From positions 1-64,000 of the forward strand of contig WQUA01000005.1 in the NCBI GenBank assembly GCA_009786025.1: DNA of 64,000 nucleotides, read 5' to 3'. The notes beneath the pieces are model-generated. The model saw only the letters and a program-made list of their open reading frames with translations. It made no database searches and had not been told where the DNA came from. Origin of the DNA: Pseudomonadota bacterium. GTDB taxonomy: Bacteria > Pseudomonadota > Gammaproteobacteria > Burkholderiales > Casimicrobiaceae. A program made the position numbers and the translations under genes. Below are positions 43,277-53,139 of this stretch, one piece after another (position 1 is the stretch's first letter; every line of letters starts with the position of its first letter).

Positions 43277-43893
43277 TTCTTCCAATGCTCTATTATTTGC
43301 GATGCTTCTTGGCAAAATTCATGTGGCAGCTTGTTTTCAAGCATCCATTTGTTGAAGTGTTCAGTATCATGCAGATGTAAATCCAGCGCCAGCAGCTCTC
43401 GCCAATACTCAGACTTTTTTCTTCCCCAGCCGTCACTGAAACGCCCCTGAGCCAAATCATCACGCCACGCGTCAGGGGTAAGAAACATGTCGAAAAATGG
43501 CAGGATGGTGCTTTCAATAAAGCGCAAAAGCTCTTCCGGCAGCCCTGCGGGTACAGGTTGGCTGATATTGATCTCCCACGTTCCGCGCCCTCCACCGGGA
43601 AAAGGCAAGCCTTTCATGTGCGCTCGGTTATGGCTGTTTTGTCTGATGCTGATGCTTTCAATGCCCGCAGCTTGCAACGCCTCGGGCGCAAGGGTGAAAT
43701 TACGGCTGAAATACAGTGAGAAATCAACCCAGGGCGAAAACTTTGCTACGCTGTCGAGAATGATTTCCTGATCGCCGTAATTATCTTTTTTAATAAAAGT
43801 CATCCGGGATTTATAAAATCGCCAGTCGGCGCCTAACCGTTGATGCAACCTTGCGCCTAACTCATCTCGATAAGCCTTTAATGGGGATGCCAT
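43267..43893 (-). CDS. Hypothetical protein (DUF4304-like flavour)
   Basis: 208 aa, MASPLKAYRDELGARLHQRLGADWRFYKSRMTFIKK. Confidence 0.6.
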   Translation of the reverse strand: MASPLKAYRDELGARLHQRLGADWRFYKSRMTFIKKDNYGDQEIILDSVAKFSPWVDFSLYFSRNFTLAPEALQAAGIESISIRQNSHNRAHMKGLPFPGGGRGTWEINISQPVPAGLPEELLRFIESTILPFFDMFLTPDAWRDDLAQGRFSDGWGRKKSEYWRELLALDLHLHDTEHFNKWMLENKLPHEFCQEASQIIEHWKKPA

Positions 43894-43972
43894 GAAACGC
43901 TCCGTAATTTGGTCGGGGGCAGCCTAACACATAAGTTAACCGGAGGAGAAGCTGTCCGGGGTGGGCGCAATG

Positions 43973-44437
43973 TCAGGCTCGGCGGCATAAATAAGCAAGC
44001 CCTTGAGGAGAGAACTGCACCGCTTGCGCTTGCTCCAAACTCCATAAAAGAGGTCCTTCATCGTCAAATAGAAAGTTACGCCAGCATTCGCAGAATACAG
44101 CCCAGGATGTTTCCACGGAGGACGAGGCCGACCATGTGAAGATGATGGGGGTCGCGTCCGGCCACGGTAAGGCCGCACGAAGCCAACTGACGAAAGCGGT
44201 GCTGGAGTCGTCGTGCCAGTCATCATCCCACCGCGCGAAGATGCCCGAATCGGTTGGCCAAAAATCTCCGGACAACTGCATGGGATGAAAAATATCGGAA
44301 CTGATGAACTCACGCCAGAGTTCGTTGGCAGACGCTTCCGTTAATGGATGTATCTGCGACAAACAGGCTGCCGACACCGGGCAATCCGGTACGTAGAAAT
44401 TCCAGTCGTTCTCTTGGTTAGGGCTACGATATTTCAT
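43973..44437 (-). CDS. DUF2947-like protein
   Basis: MKYRSPNQENDWNFYVPD...ETSWAVFCECWRNFLFDDEGPLL; family recalled, not searched. Confidence 0.5.
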   Translation of the reverse strand: MKYRSPNQENDWNFYVPDCPVSAACLSQIHPLTEASANELWREFISSDIFHPMQLSGDFWPTDSGIFARWDDDWHDDSSTAFVSWLRAALPWPDATPIIFTWSASSSVETSWAVFCECWRNFLFDDEGPLLWSLEQAQAVQFSPQGLAYLCRRA

Positions 44438-44449
44438 CGAAATGTGTCT

Positions 44450-44530
44450 GCTTAGCGCTCGATCACCCGGCGCACTTTGGATTCTCGATGAGGTTGAAGC
44501 CGGAATTTCACTTTGTTTCATCTCAATCGC
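44450..44530. repeat. Array repeat copy (diverged)
   Basis: cacccggcgcactttggattctcgatgaggttgaagccggaatttcactttgtttcatct. Confidence 0.65.
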
Positions 44531-44547
44531 ACAGGCTGAGGCAGTTC

Positions 44548-44811
44548 CTATTTGAAGCATTTGCAAAGGCTATAAAAATGCAAGAGCGTCTCTAAAATAA
44601 ACGGAGAGGTGGCACATAAAATCGCGATTAAAAACCCCTTCATAAAAGCGCTTGAATTCCTAGAAAAATGGTAAACAAGAAAAGACAGTGATACGTATAA
44701 AGAGGTTACTAAAACGGAAATAAAGAAAAGTCCCCCATCAAGCAACAATAAACCCAAACACAAGAATAAAGTTACGAATGCAAAAAAAGTTGTCAAAAAT
44801 TTTTTATCCAT
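44548..44811 (-). CDS. Small membrane protein
   Basis: 87 aa, three hydrophobic segments. Confidence 0.5.
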   Translation of the reverse strand: MDKKFLTTFFAFVTLFLCLGLLLLDGGLFFISVLVTSLYVSLSFLVYHFSRNSSAFMKGFLIAILCATSPFILETLLHFYSLCKCFK

Positions 44812-45043
44812 GGTGCGATTGTGCTAGCGCAATTGCAGCCTGGATGGCAGCGCGAGCTTGCGGGCTGTTCTTCCAACAAGTAGAGCCGACAAGAGTCGAG
44901 ACTTGAGAGACGACATCCAATACGTTGGCTTTGCTTAGTTGAGCCAACGATTCAACCCCCATTTGTTCAAGGCGAGCCACGACGGTGGGGCCAACGCCTT
45001 TCACACTCAGCAACGCCTTACGTTCTTCCTGTGAAAATGGCAT
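44804..45043 (-). CDS. Helix-hairpin-helix (Cdd1/pathogenicity-locus-like) protein
   Basis: LLSVKGVGPTVVARLEQMGVESLAQLSKA. Confidence 0.7.
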   Translation of the reverse strand: MPFSQEERKALLSVKGVGPTVVARLEQMGVESLAQLSKANVLDVVSQVSTLVGSTCWKNSPQARAAIQAAIALAQSHHG

Positions 45044-45136
45044 GAATCGTCTCCGTTTACACCTGATGCTTGAATTAACCGTTGCGCTTTATCGCGTCCG
45101 GAAGGAATGATTTATCAGGGAGCGCGTCCATGATGG

Positions 45137-45559
45137 TCAATCCCACCACACGGAATAAGGCGTCATGCCCGCTTGAAGCTCAGGCGCTTCCGGCGGCTTG
45201 CCATACATCCACTCTGGAATAACCTCGTCCGGGAGAAGGGGAGAGACCCAACTTTCAATTTCTGCCGTGGTTGCCGATGAAAGAATGTAAACCGTGTCTG
45301 TAAACGGCCACTCATCCGGATCGTCTTGCGAATAAATTCGCACCAACATATCCTGCACGTTTGGACGGTTACGGATTTCCAGAAAAGTCTCATAGAAGCG
45401 GTTGATCGACGGTTGCTCTTCTCCGAGATTGCACCCGATGGAGCCCGGATCATCGTTACCCGTGAAGAAGTCTTCCAGAGACACGACAATCTCAGCGTCT
45501 TCACCATGAGCGGCGTGTTGTTCTGCGATCCGCGCGGTCAGTTTTTCAAGATGATTCAT
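45137..45559 (-). CDS. Hypothetical protein, immunity-like
   Basis: 140 aa acidic; VVSLEDFFTGNDDPGSIGCNL...PELQAGMTPYSVWWD. Confidence 0.6.
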   Translation of the reverse strand: MNHLEKLTARIAEQHAAHGEDAEIVVSLEDFFTGNDDPGSIGCNLGEEQPSINRFYETFLEIRNRPNVQDMLVRIYSQDDPDEWPFTDTVYILSSATTAEIESWVSPLLPDEVIPEWMYGKPPEAPELQAGMTPYSVWWD

Positions 45560-45599
45560 GTGTTTCCTAACTGGGCTAGAAGTGGCCCCTGGTTTCTGA

Positions 45600-46874
45600 T
45601 CACAACGGCGGGCGTTCCTTCGGCTTCGCCATCCCGATCAAGTGCAACGCATCGCCGCGCGCTTGATTACGCGCGTGTTTGATAATGATCAGCACCGTGA
45701 GGGCGGAGAGTGTGCAACCGAAGATCACAATAGCGGCGTGAACCGACAGGCCCGACTGGATCATCACGGCGTACAGCGACAGCATCACCATGATGCCGAT
45801 GTTTTCGTTGAAATTCTGCACGGCGATCGAATGCCCTGCTCCCATCAGCACATGACCGCGGTGTTGTAGCAGTGCATTCATCGGCACGACGAAGAAGCCA
45901 GCCATGATGCCGAGCAGGATCAGCAAAGCGATGGCGATCCCAAGATGGTGGACGAAGATCATGGCGATCACCACCAATCCCATCGAGGCGCCGAGTGGCA
46001 GAATCTTGACCGAGTTTCGTAGCGAGACCATTTTGGCGGCCAGGATGGCGCCGATGGCGACGCCGATGCCGACAACGCCCTGCAAATTGGCGGCTTTCGA
46101 GAGCGAATAACCCAGCGATTCCGCTGCCCAATCAAGCACGATGAATTGCAACGCAGCGCCTGCGCCCCAGAAGAGCGTTGTCGTAGCGAGTGAGATTTGT
46201 CCCAGACGGTCGCGCCACAGCAGAAGGACGCAATGGGAAAATTCGCGGATCAGGAAGAGCGGGTTTTTGTTCGGAATGCGGTGATCGACGCCGGTGTTGG
46301 GGATAAAGGCGTTGAACAGAGCAGCGATGACGTAGCCGAACATGATGATGAACATCGCCGCTTCAGCGGCGGTACTGATGAACGGCGGCGTGACGCCGAT
46401 CACAAAATGTGCAATATGATCGCGGATCAGGGTGCCGCCGACCAGCGCGCCGAGGATGATCGACACCACTGTGGTACCTTCGATCCAACTGTTGGCGGCG
46501 ACCAACTGTTCCGGCGGCAACAACTCGGTCAGAATGCCATACTTGGCCGGCGAGTAAGCGGCGGCGCCGAAGCCGACGATGGCGTAAGCGACGAGCGGGT
46601 GCATTCCGAAAATCAGGAACAGACAACCAACGAACTTGATCGCGTTGGTAATCAACATGACCCGTCCTTTGGGCATCGCATCGGCGAACGCGCCGACGAA
46701 CGCGGCAAACAACACGTAAGACAGTGTGAACACCCACTTCAACATCGGCGACATCCACGAAGCGTCGTCCGGCAAAGCTTCGCGCAGCAACGCGATGGTG
46801 GCGATCAGCAGCGCGTTATCGGCCAGCGATGAAAAGAACTGCGCTGCAATGATGGTGTAAAAGCCGCGTTTCAT
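45600..46874 (-). CDS. lplT: Lysophospholipid transporter LplT (MFS)
   Basis: KRGFYTIIAAQFFSSLADNALLIATIALL; MFS topology. Confidence 0.92.
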   Translation of the reverse strand: MKRGFYTIIAAQFFSSLADNALLIATIALLREALPDDASWMSPMLKWVFTLSYVLFAAFVGAFADAMPKGRVMLITNAIKFVGCLFLIFGMHPLVAYAIVGFGAAAYSPAKYGILTELLPPEQLVAANSWIEGTTVVSIILGALVGGTLIRDHIAHFVIGVTPPFISTAAEAAMFIIMFGYVIAALFNAFIPNTGVDHRIPNKNPLFLIREFSHCVLLLWRDRLGQISLATTTLFWGAGAALQFIVLDWAAESLGYSLSKAANLQGVVGIGVAIGAILAAKMVSLRNSVKILPLGASMGLVVIAMIFVHHLGIAIALLILLGIMAGFFVVPMNALLQHRGHVLMGAGHSIAVQNFNENIGIMVMLSLYAVMIQSGLSVHAAIVIFGCTLSALTVLIIIKHARNQARGDALHLIGMAKPKERPPL

Positions 46875-47113
46875 CGAAAAGAACGGTGATTACTTTTTCC
46901 GTAAATGCGGGGGTACTCCCGGCTTGCGGGGGCAAGATGGGAATCTGGGCGGGAAGGCGGCAGTTGAATCAGGAGGAAACATCACGCGGCCGAATATCTG
47001 TGAAGATAACCATAGTGAGAAAAGGGTCGGCGAGAATCAAGTATCGACTGGTGATTATGAAGCAAATCGGCCAGGCGCGGTTTAGTTTATACGCCCGAAC
47101 CGGCCGCCACTTC

Positions 47114-47545
47114 TTACTCCCATTGTAGCCGGATCAATTTCCACTGCTTGTCGAGCAGCCGCCATTCGAGCCTGACCCGGTAGTGCCGGGCGTTGTCGGG
47201 CAGCAGCCCTTCACCGCCGGTCAACGCGATGTCGGCGTCGGTGAACGCGCGAACCGATGCCTGCGGGTCGATCCGGTTATTTTGCGACAACGCGGCGATT
47301 CCCACATTCTTGTAGCGCAGAAACATCAGCGCCATCGTTCGCTTGGCCCATTCGCGGTCGTCTTCCGGCTGTTGCGCCGAAAAACCAGGATGGAGCAACG
47401 CCATCACGGCATTGGCGTCCTTTTTTTCCAGCGACGTTTGAAGGTTTTTGACGGCGCTATCCAGCGCGGCTTGCGGGTCGGAGCGGCCGCAGGCGGCAAG
47501 CAGAAGGAGGCACAGCAAAAAAGGGATAAACCGTTTCAAAGCCAT
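47114..47545 (-). CDS. Small predicted lipoprotein (NTF2-like)
   Basis: Lipobox LLAACG; 143 aa. Confidence 0.7.
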   Translation of the reverse strand: MALKRFIPFLLCLLLLAACGRSDPQAALDSAVKNLQTSLEKKDANAVMALLHPGFSAQQPEDDREWAKRTMALMFLRYKNVGIAALSQNNRIDPQASVRAFTDADIALTGGEGLLPDNARHYRVRLEWRLLDKQWKLIRLQWE

Positions 47546-47857
47546 GTCGGGAGTTCGGAAATACCGGCCATAGCCCTTCTTGTATCATAAAAAAACGGCG
47601 GGAGAAAGGCGTCAGGGGAGCAGAGATCAGATGTCAGGGGGCAGGAATCAGAGGACAGAAATCAGGGGGCAGAATTCAACCCACTCCCCTTGTGGGAGAG
47701 GGTTGCCGAAGACCAGGAGAGGGGTGGTTTTGCTCCTTCCCCCTCTGGGGGAAGGCCGGGATGGGGGCACGCGGCGCTCAAAAAAATGCGGCGCCTGAGC
47801 CAGCGCCGCGCGTACCCACCCCAACCCTCCCCCGCTTCGCAGGGGAGGGAGAAAAAC

Positions 47858-49314
47858 TCAAACTTGCCGCCTGGCGTGCAACCCCGCCATGCCGAGCATT
47901 GCCAGCGCCAGCAGCGCCAGCGCCCATTGGCCCAGCGTTGGCACGGCGGTGGTGGTGGTGGGCGTGATGCCCGTCACCGTCAGCGTGGCCGGGTGGCTGA
48001 AGTAGTGGACGTAGCTGCCCGCGCCCACGTTCGTCGCGATGGCTTCGCAGACGTGCTGGTTGCCGTTCATGGCTGCCGTGACCGGCGTGCGGGTCAGGCT
48101 GGCGGCGTTCACGCCTTGCGAGGCGCCGCCAATCAGCCAATCCCAGGCCAGCGCGCCGCCGCCCGCCGCCAGGGTTGCGCTGCAAGTGAAAGTGGCGTTG
48201 CCACCCACGGCGGCTGATTGGTTGGTGGGGGCTGCGTCAAGGTGGCAAGGCCCGCGCCATTACCGCCGTCGTAACCGCCCTGGCCTATGGCCGCGCCCGT
48301 GCCGCCTGCGTTCAAGCCGCCGCTACCCGTAGCCGTGACCGTGCCAGTGGTGTCGATCGTGATCGTGCCTGCGTCGGCAGGCGTGGTGGCGTAGCTGCCG
48401 CCGGAACCTATGCCCGCGCCGCCGCCCCGGTTGGTGGCGCCGGTAACGCCGCTCATATCACCCTTGGCGGTCACATTGGCGTTGCCGGTGATGGTGATGC
48501 TGCCGCCACTGCCAGACTCGCCGCCGCCGATGCCTGCACCGGCCCAGCCCGTGGCCGTGACCGTGCCGCCGCTGATGACGATGGTGCCGCCGTTGCCTCT
48601 TTGGCCGCCGCCGATGCCTGCTGCGCCGCCCTTGGCGATCACCGTGCCGCCGGTGATGGTGATGGCGCTGCTATTGCCGCCGCGAGAGCCGCCGATGCCT
48701 GCGCTGTACGCATTGCCGGTGGCCGTGACCGTGCCGCCATGGATGGTGATGGCGCCGCTGTTGCCATCAAAGCCAGAGCCGATGTTGTTGAAGCCGCCGC
48801 CGATGCCCGCGCCGTATGATGGGCCGCCAGTGGCCGTCAGGCTGCCCGTGCTGGCGGCGGTAAGGGTCAGCGCCGCGCCGGCTGGCACGTACAGACCCGC
48901 GCAATTTGAGCCGCTGGCCAGTATGTTGGCGCCGGTGAGCGTCAGATTCACCGTCGCGCCGCGCATATCAAACGCGCAGGCGTAGGTTGTGGCGTTGACT
49001 TCGATGGTCACGCCATTGAGCGTGATATTGGCCGTGACGCCCGGAAGGACCATGATGGTGTCGGTGGTGGTGCTGGCCACCCCGTTCATGGTGAGGGTGT
49101 AGGTGCCGGAGGTGTGGATGTACAGTTTGTCGCCCGCCCAGCCCGTGCCCGCCGTGGGCGAGACCGTCAGTTGCCCCGCCGCCTGCGCCAGACCGGGCAG
49201 CAACAGCAGCGCGCCAAGCGCGAACAGGAAAGAGCGGAAACGGGAGAAGAGGGAGAGAGAAAAATGCCGTCCGGGAAAAGAGGCCGGGGAAGGGGAAAGA
49301 GTCTTATCTAGCAA
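47858..49314 (-). pseudogene. IPTL-CTERM surface protein with glycine-rich repeats, interrupted by a frameshift
   Basis: Signal peptide and GAGIGGG..GGTVTATG repeats in frame 1 (48133-49314); VPTLGQWALALLALAMLGMAGLHARR IPTL-CTERM in another frame (47858-48208); frames meet at G5 tract 48227-48231. Confidence 0.85.
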
Positions 49315-49915
49315 GTGAGCACTAACTACCGGGGAGGGGGGGTAAATGTCATGCTGATGTTATTGACAACGGAGAACATGAAGTTTCCTTTCCAAAAGAG
49401 GGCGATGAAAACGAACAATGCTAAAAATAAAGAACAAACCAAACGTTGCGGGATGCGCTCGCGGGACGCGTCAGCCCGTGTTCCGACGCGCTATTCAGCA
49501 TCAGATCGCTTGTTATATTGCCCCAAATGGGCGCCATCCGGTTGAATTGTTACAAAAATGAGAAGGATTTGGCGAGGCGTGTTTCTCTTTTGCAACTTGG
49601 CGGCGGGGATGGGGCAGGCGATGCTATTCCAGAGTTCTTTTTTTGCGTGCGAGGGGAGAATTTTTAACCACGAAAAATAGGAAGAAAAATCTTCCCTCTC
49701 TCCTGCCCCTCTCCCGCAAGCGGGAAAGGGGGATTTCTCTTCGCAGCTTCGCGCAGGGTGACGCGCTTCGCTTATCCGGTATCTACACGCTGAACAACCC
49801 CATCCCAGCCTTCCCCTTGAAGGGGAAGGAGTTTGTGCCCTTCACGGCTTCGCTCCTTCGCGTGAGGCCAAAACGTCGCGGTTTGCTGTGCTCACCACGG
49901 CCTACGTGCTCGAAC

Positions 49916-49943
49916 AAAAACGCCTCCGGGAAAACCGGGGCGG
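49916..49943 (-). terminator. Rho-independent terminator of LysR gene (minus strand)
   Basis: minus strand cgccccggttttcccggaggcgtttttg. Confidence 0.65.
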
Positions 49944-49969
49944 TTCATCGCATAGATTCTGCGATGTCG

Positions 49970-50857
49970 CTACGCTTGCCGACCTCTGACTTCTACCTCG
50001 TGCAGTTGCGTCAGCATGGTCTGTGCCGCGTTCGATAAAGTGTGCCCGCTGTGGCGGATGACGCCGAGTCGGCGCTCGATGTGCAATCCGGTCAAAACGG
50101 GCGACGCCAGGGAGTGATCCAGCATCGAGGCCGGCAACAACGACCAGCCGAGGCCGACCGACACCATCATCTTGATGGTTTCCAGATAGTTGGTAGACAA
50201 CACGACGCGCGGCTTGAGTTCGAGCGGCTCGAAGGCGTCTTCAATCAGTGTGCGGGTGAAAGTGCCGGAATCCGGCAAGATCGCCGGATGCTCGACCAGC
50301 ATGAACGGTGTAATTTTTTTGCGCGCCGCCAGCGGATGTCGGGGAGCGACAGCGACGCGTAACACGTCAGTCCATAGTGGCTCGGCCAGCAGCGGCGGCG
50401 AGCATTTGAGTGGCAGCGTGATAATCGCCAGTTCGACCTCGCCGCGCAGGATAGCGTCACCGGCGGCCTCCGAGGCCATGAAGCGCAGATCGAGCTTTAC
50501 TTGCGGCCAGGTTTTGACGAACGCACGCAACACTGGCGGTAACCGATGCAAGCCGACATGGTGGCTGGTGGCGACGCTTAACGTACCGCTGACTTGGCCG
50601 CTCAGGTTGGCCAGCGCCCGGCGGCTGTCGCCGATATCACGCAGCAGCTGTTGGGCGCGCGGCAGCAGGACGCGCCCGGCTTCAGTCAGCACGACGGTGC
50701 GCCCCAGCCGATCGAACAAGGTAACGCCGAGCAGAGATTCCAGCGTCGAGATACGTTTGCTGATTGCCGATTGGGTCAGGTACAACTGTTCGGCAGCGCG
50801 CGAGAAAGAGCCGTGCTCGGTCACGGCGAGAAAAGCGGCAAGGGCGGCAGCGTCCAT
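49970..50857 (-). CDS. LysR-family transcriptional regulator, divergent from leuC
   Basis: MDAAALAAFLAVTEHGSFSRAAEQLYLTQSAISKRISTLE. Confidence 0.93.
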   Translation of the reverse strand: MDAAALAAFLAVTEHGSFSRAAEQLYLTQSAISKRISTLESLLGVTLFDRLGRTVVLTEAGRVLLPRAQQLLRDIGDSRRALANLSGQVSGTLSVATSHHVGLHRLPPVLRAFVKTWPQVKLDLRFMASEAAGDAILRGEVELAIITLPLKCSPPLLAEPLWTDVLRVAVAPRHPLAARKKITPFMLVEHPAILPDSGTFTRTLIEDAFEPLELKPRVVLSTNYLETIKMMVSVGLGWSLLPASMLDHSLASPVLTGLHIERRLGVIRHSGHTLSNAAQTMLTQLHEVEVRGRQA

Positions 50858-50914
50858 TTTTTAAGTGATGGGTACAGTGAACTGCATTGCGACCTGGGTA
50901 TTTTACTCTTTCAT

Positions 50915-50929
50915 ATTCCTTTAAGGAAT
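50915..50929. promoter_or_regulatory. Candidate LysR-type operator
   Basis: attcctt-t-aaggaat palindrome between divergent lysR and leuC. Confidence 0.55.
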
Positions 50930-51076
50930 GGTAATCATGAAAAATATGAGTTTGCTTCATGGTTTCGGTAAGCGTAAGCTGGAATCCAAGTGCGGGCAGA
51001 GGATGTCTCAGTTGGGAATGATGATGATGTTGGGGGTTCGCAAGCCCTCAAGAAATGAGCTAAGGAGTTAAAAGCT

Positions 51077-52498
51077 ATGACAGCACAAACGCTTTATGAA
51101 AAGTTGTGGAACGGCCATGTTGTTCGCGAAGAAGCGGACGGTACGGTACTGTTGTATATCGACCGCCATCTGGTGCATGAGGTTACCAGCCCGCAAGCGT
51201 TCGAGGGATTGCGGCTGGCTGGACGGCAGGTGTGGCGGGCGGGTTCGATAGTCGCTACCGCTGACCACAACACGCCGACCGAATGCTGGAACGAGGGACT
51301 GGCAGGTATCAAAGACCCGATTTCCCGGCAACAGGTGGAAACGCTTGACGCCAACATCCGCGCCAGCGGCGCTCGCGTGTATTTTCCGTTTCTTGATCCG
51401 CAGCAGGGCATCGCCCATGTAGTCGGGCCGGAGCAGGGCGCGACGTTACCGGGGATGACGGTCGTTTGCGGTGATTCGCACACGTCAACGCATGGCGCGT
51501 TCGCTTGTCTGGCATTGGGGATCGGCACGTCTGAGGTCGAGCATGTGCTGGCGACGCAGTGTCTGGTCACCAAAAAGGTGAAGACGATGCGGGTGTGGGT
51601 GGATGGCGTGTTGCGTTCGGGCGTTACCGCCAAGGATTTGGCGTTGGTCGTCATCGGCAAGATCGGGACGGCGGGCGGCACCGGTTACACGATCGAGTTT
51701 GCCGGACCTGCCGTGCGGGCGCTGTCGATGGAAGGCCGGATGACGCTGTGCAATATGGCGATTGAAGCCGGCGCGCGCTCCGGGCTGGTCGGCGTTGACG
51801 CGACGACGCTGGCTTATCTGAAAGGCCGCCCGCTGGCGCCGCAGGGCAGCGATTGGGAAAAAGCCGAGATGGCATGGCGGGCGCTGGTATCGGATGATGG
51901 AGCTGTGTTCGATCATGAAGTGAAACTGGATGCTGCGCAAATCGCGCCGCAGGTGACTTGGGGCACATCACCGGAAATGGTGACGGGCGTTCATGGCCGC
52001 GTGCCCGATCCGGCCAGCGAAGCCGATCCGGTCAAGCGCGAGGGCATGGAGCGGGCGCTGGCGTATATGGGGCTGACTGCCAATACGCCGATCGCCGACA
52101 TCGCTGTCGATGTGGCCTTTATCGGTTCCTGCACCAACGGGCGGATCGAGGATTTACGGGCGGCGGCGGCAGTTGTGCGCGGCAAGAAGAAGGCGGCGAG
52201 CGTCAAACGGGTTTTAGTCGTTCCGGGGTCGGGGCAGGTCAAGCGGGAAGCCGAGCGTGAAGGGCTGGATAAAGTTTTCAGGGACGCCGGATTTGAGTGG
52301 CGCGAACCTGGCTGTTCGATGTGCTTGGCGATGAACGCCGACCGGCTCGGTTCCGGCGAGCGTTGCGCTTCTACCAGCAACCGCAATTTTGAAGGTCGAC
52401 AGGGCGCCGGTGGACGTACGCATCTGGTCAGCCCCGCGATGGCGGCGGCGGCGGCGATTGCCGGGCATTTTGTCGATGTTTGCGGAGAAAGAAAATGA
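51077..52498 (+). CDS. leuC: 3-isopropylmalate dehydratase large subunit
   Basis: [36 protein letters not shown]. Confidence 0.97.
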   Translation: MTAQTLYEKLWNGHVVREEADGTVLLYIDRHLVHEVTSPQAFEGLRLAGRQVWRAGSIVATADHNTPTECWNEGLAGIKDPISRQQVETLDANIRASGARVYFPFLDPQQGIAHVVGPEQGATLPGMTVVCGDSHTSTHGAFACLALGIGTSEVEHVLATQCLVTKKVKTMRVWVDGVLRSGVTAKDLALVVIGKIGTAGGTGYTIEFAGPAVRALSMEGRMTLCNMAIEAGARSGLVGVDATTLAYLKGRPLAPQGSDWEKAEMAWRALVSDDGAVFDHEVKLDAAQIAPQVTWGTSPEMVTGVHGRVPDPASEADPVKREGMERALAYMGLTANTPIADIAVDVAFIGSCTNGRIEDLRAAAAVVRGKKKAASVKRVLVVPGSGQVKREAEREGLDKVFRDAGFEWREPGCSMCLAMNADRLGSGERCASTSNRNFEGRQGAGGRTHLVSPAMAAAAAIAGHFVDVCGERK

Positions 52499-53133
52499 AA
52501 GCATTTACAACATTACATGGGCTGGTGTGCCCGCTGGATCGCGCCAACGTCGATACCGACGCGATCATCCCGAAACAGTTTTTGAAGTCGATTCATCGTA
52601 CCGGCTTTGGCCCCAACCTGTTCGATGAATGGCGCTATCTTGATCACGGCGAGCCAGGAATGGATTGCAGCGGACGTCCGAAGAACGCCGATTTCGTGCT
52701 GAATCAGCCGCGTTATCAGGGGGCGGAGATTTTGCTGGCGCGGAAAAATTTCGGCTGCGGCTCATCGCGCGAGCACGCGCCCTGGGCGCTCGACGGCTAC
52801 GGCTTTCGCGCCGTGATTGCGCCAAGCTTCGCCGATATATTTTTCAGTAACTGTTATAAGAATGGCTTGTTGCCAATTGTGCTGCCGGAAGCGGCAGTGG
52901 ATCGGTTGTTTCAGGAGACGATGGCGCGAGAAGGGTATCGACTGACCATTGATCTGGCGGCGCAGGCGGTGACGACGCCGTCCGGCGAAGCGTTCAAGTT
53001 CGACATTACCGCGCATCGCAAGCATTGTTTGTTGAACGGTCTGGATGAAATCGGTTTGACGTTGGCGCACGCTGACGAAATCAAGGCGTATGAGGGAAGG
53101 CGTTTTGTGGAAGCGCCGTGGTTGTTCGCTTAA
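52495..53133 (+). CDS. leuD: 3-isopropylmalate dehydratase small subunit
   Basis: [35 protein letters not shown] overlap with leuC. Confidence 0.97.
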   Translation: MKAFTTLHGLVCPLDRANVDTDAIIPKQFLKSIHRTGFGPNLFDEWRYLDHGEPGMDCSGRPKNADFVLNQPRYQGAEILLARKNFGCGSSREHAPWALDGYGFRAVIAPSFADIFFSNCYKNGLLPIVLPEAAVDRLFQETMAREGYRLTIDLAAQAVTTPSGEAFKFDITAHRKHCLLNGLDEIGLTLAHADEIKAYEGRRFVEAPWLFA

Positions 53134-53139
53134 AAGCGA

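Noticed and set aside
40300-45600. Integron cassette array (attC sites)
   Set aside because: No paired RYYYAAC/GTTRRRY attC core sites around the ORFs and no integrase; isolated gcctaac strings lack partners
48410-48985. Pro/Ala-rich ORF on + strand
   Set aside because: Antisense of the glycine-repeat surface protein; low-complexity artefact
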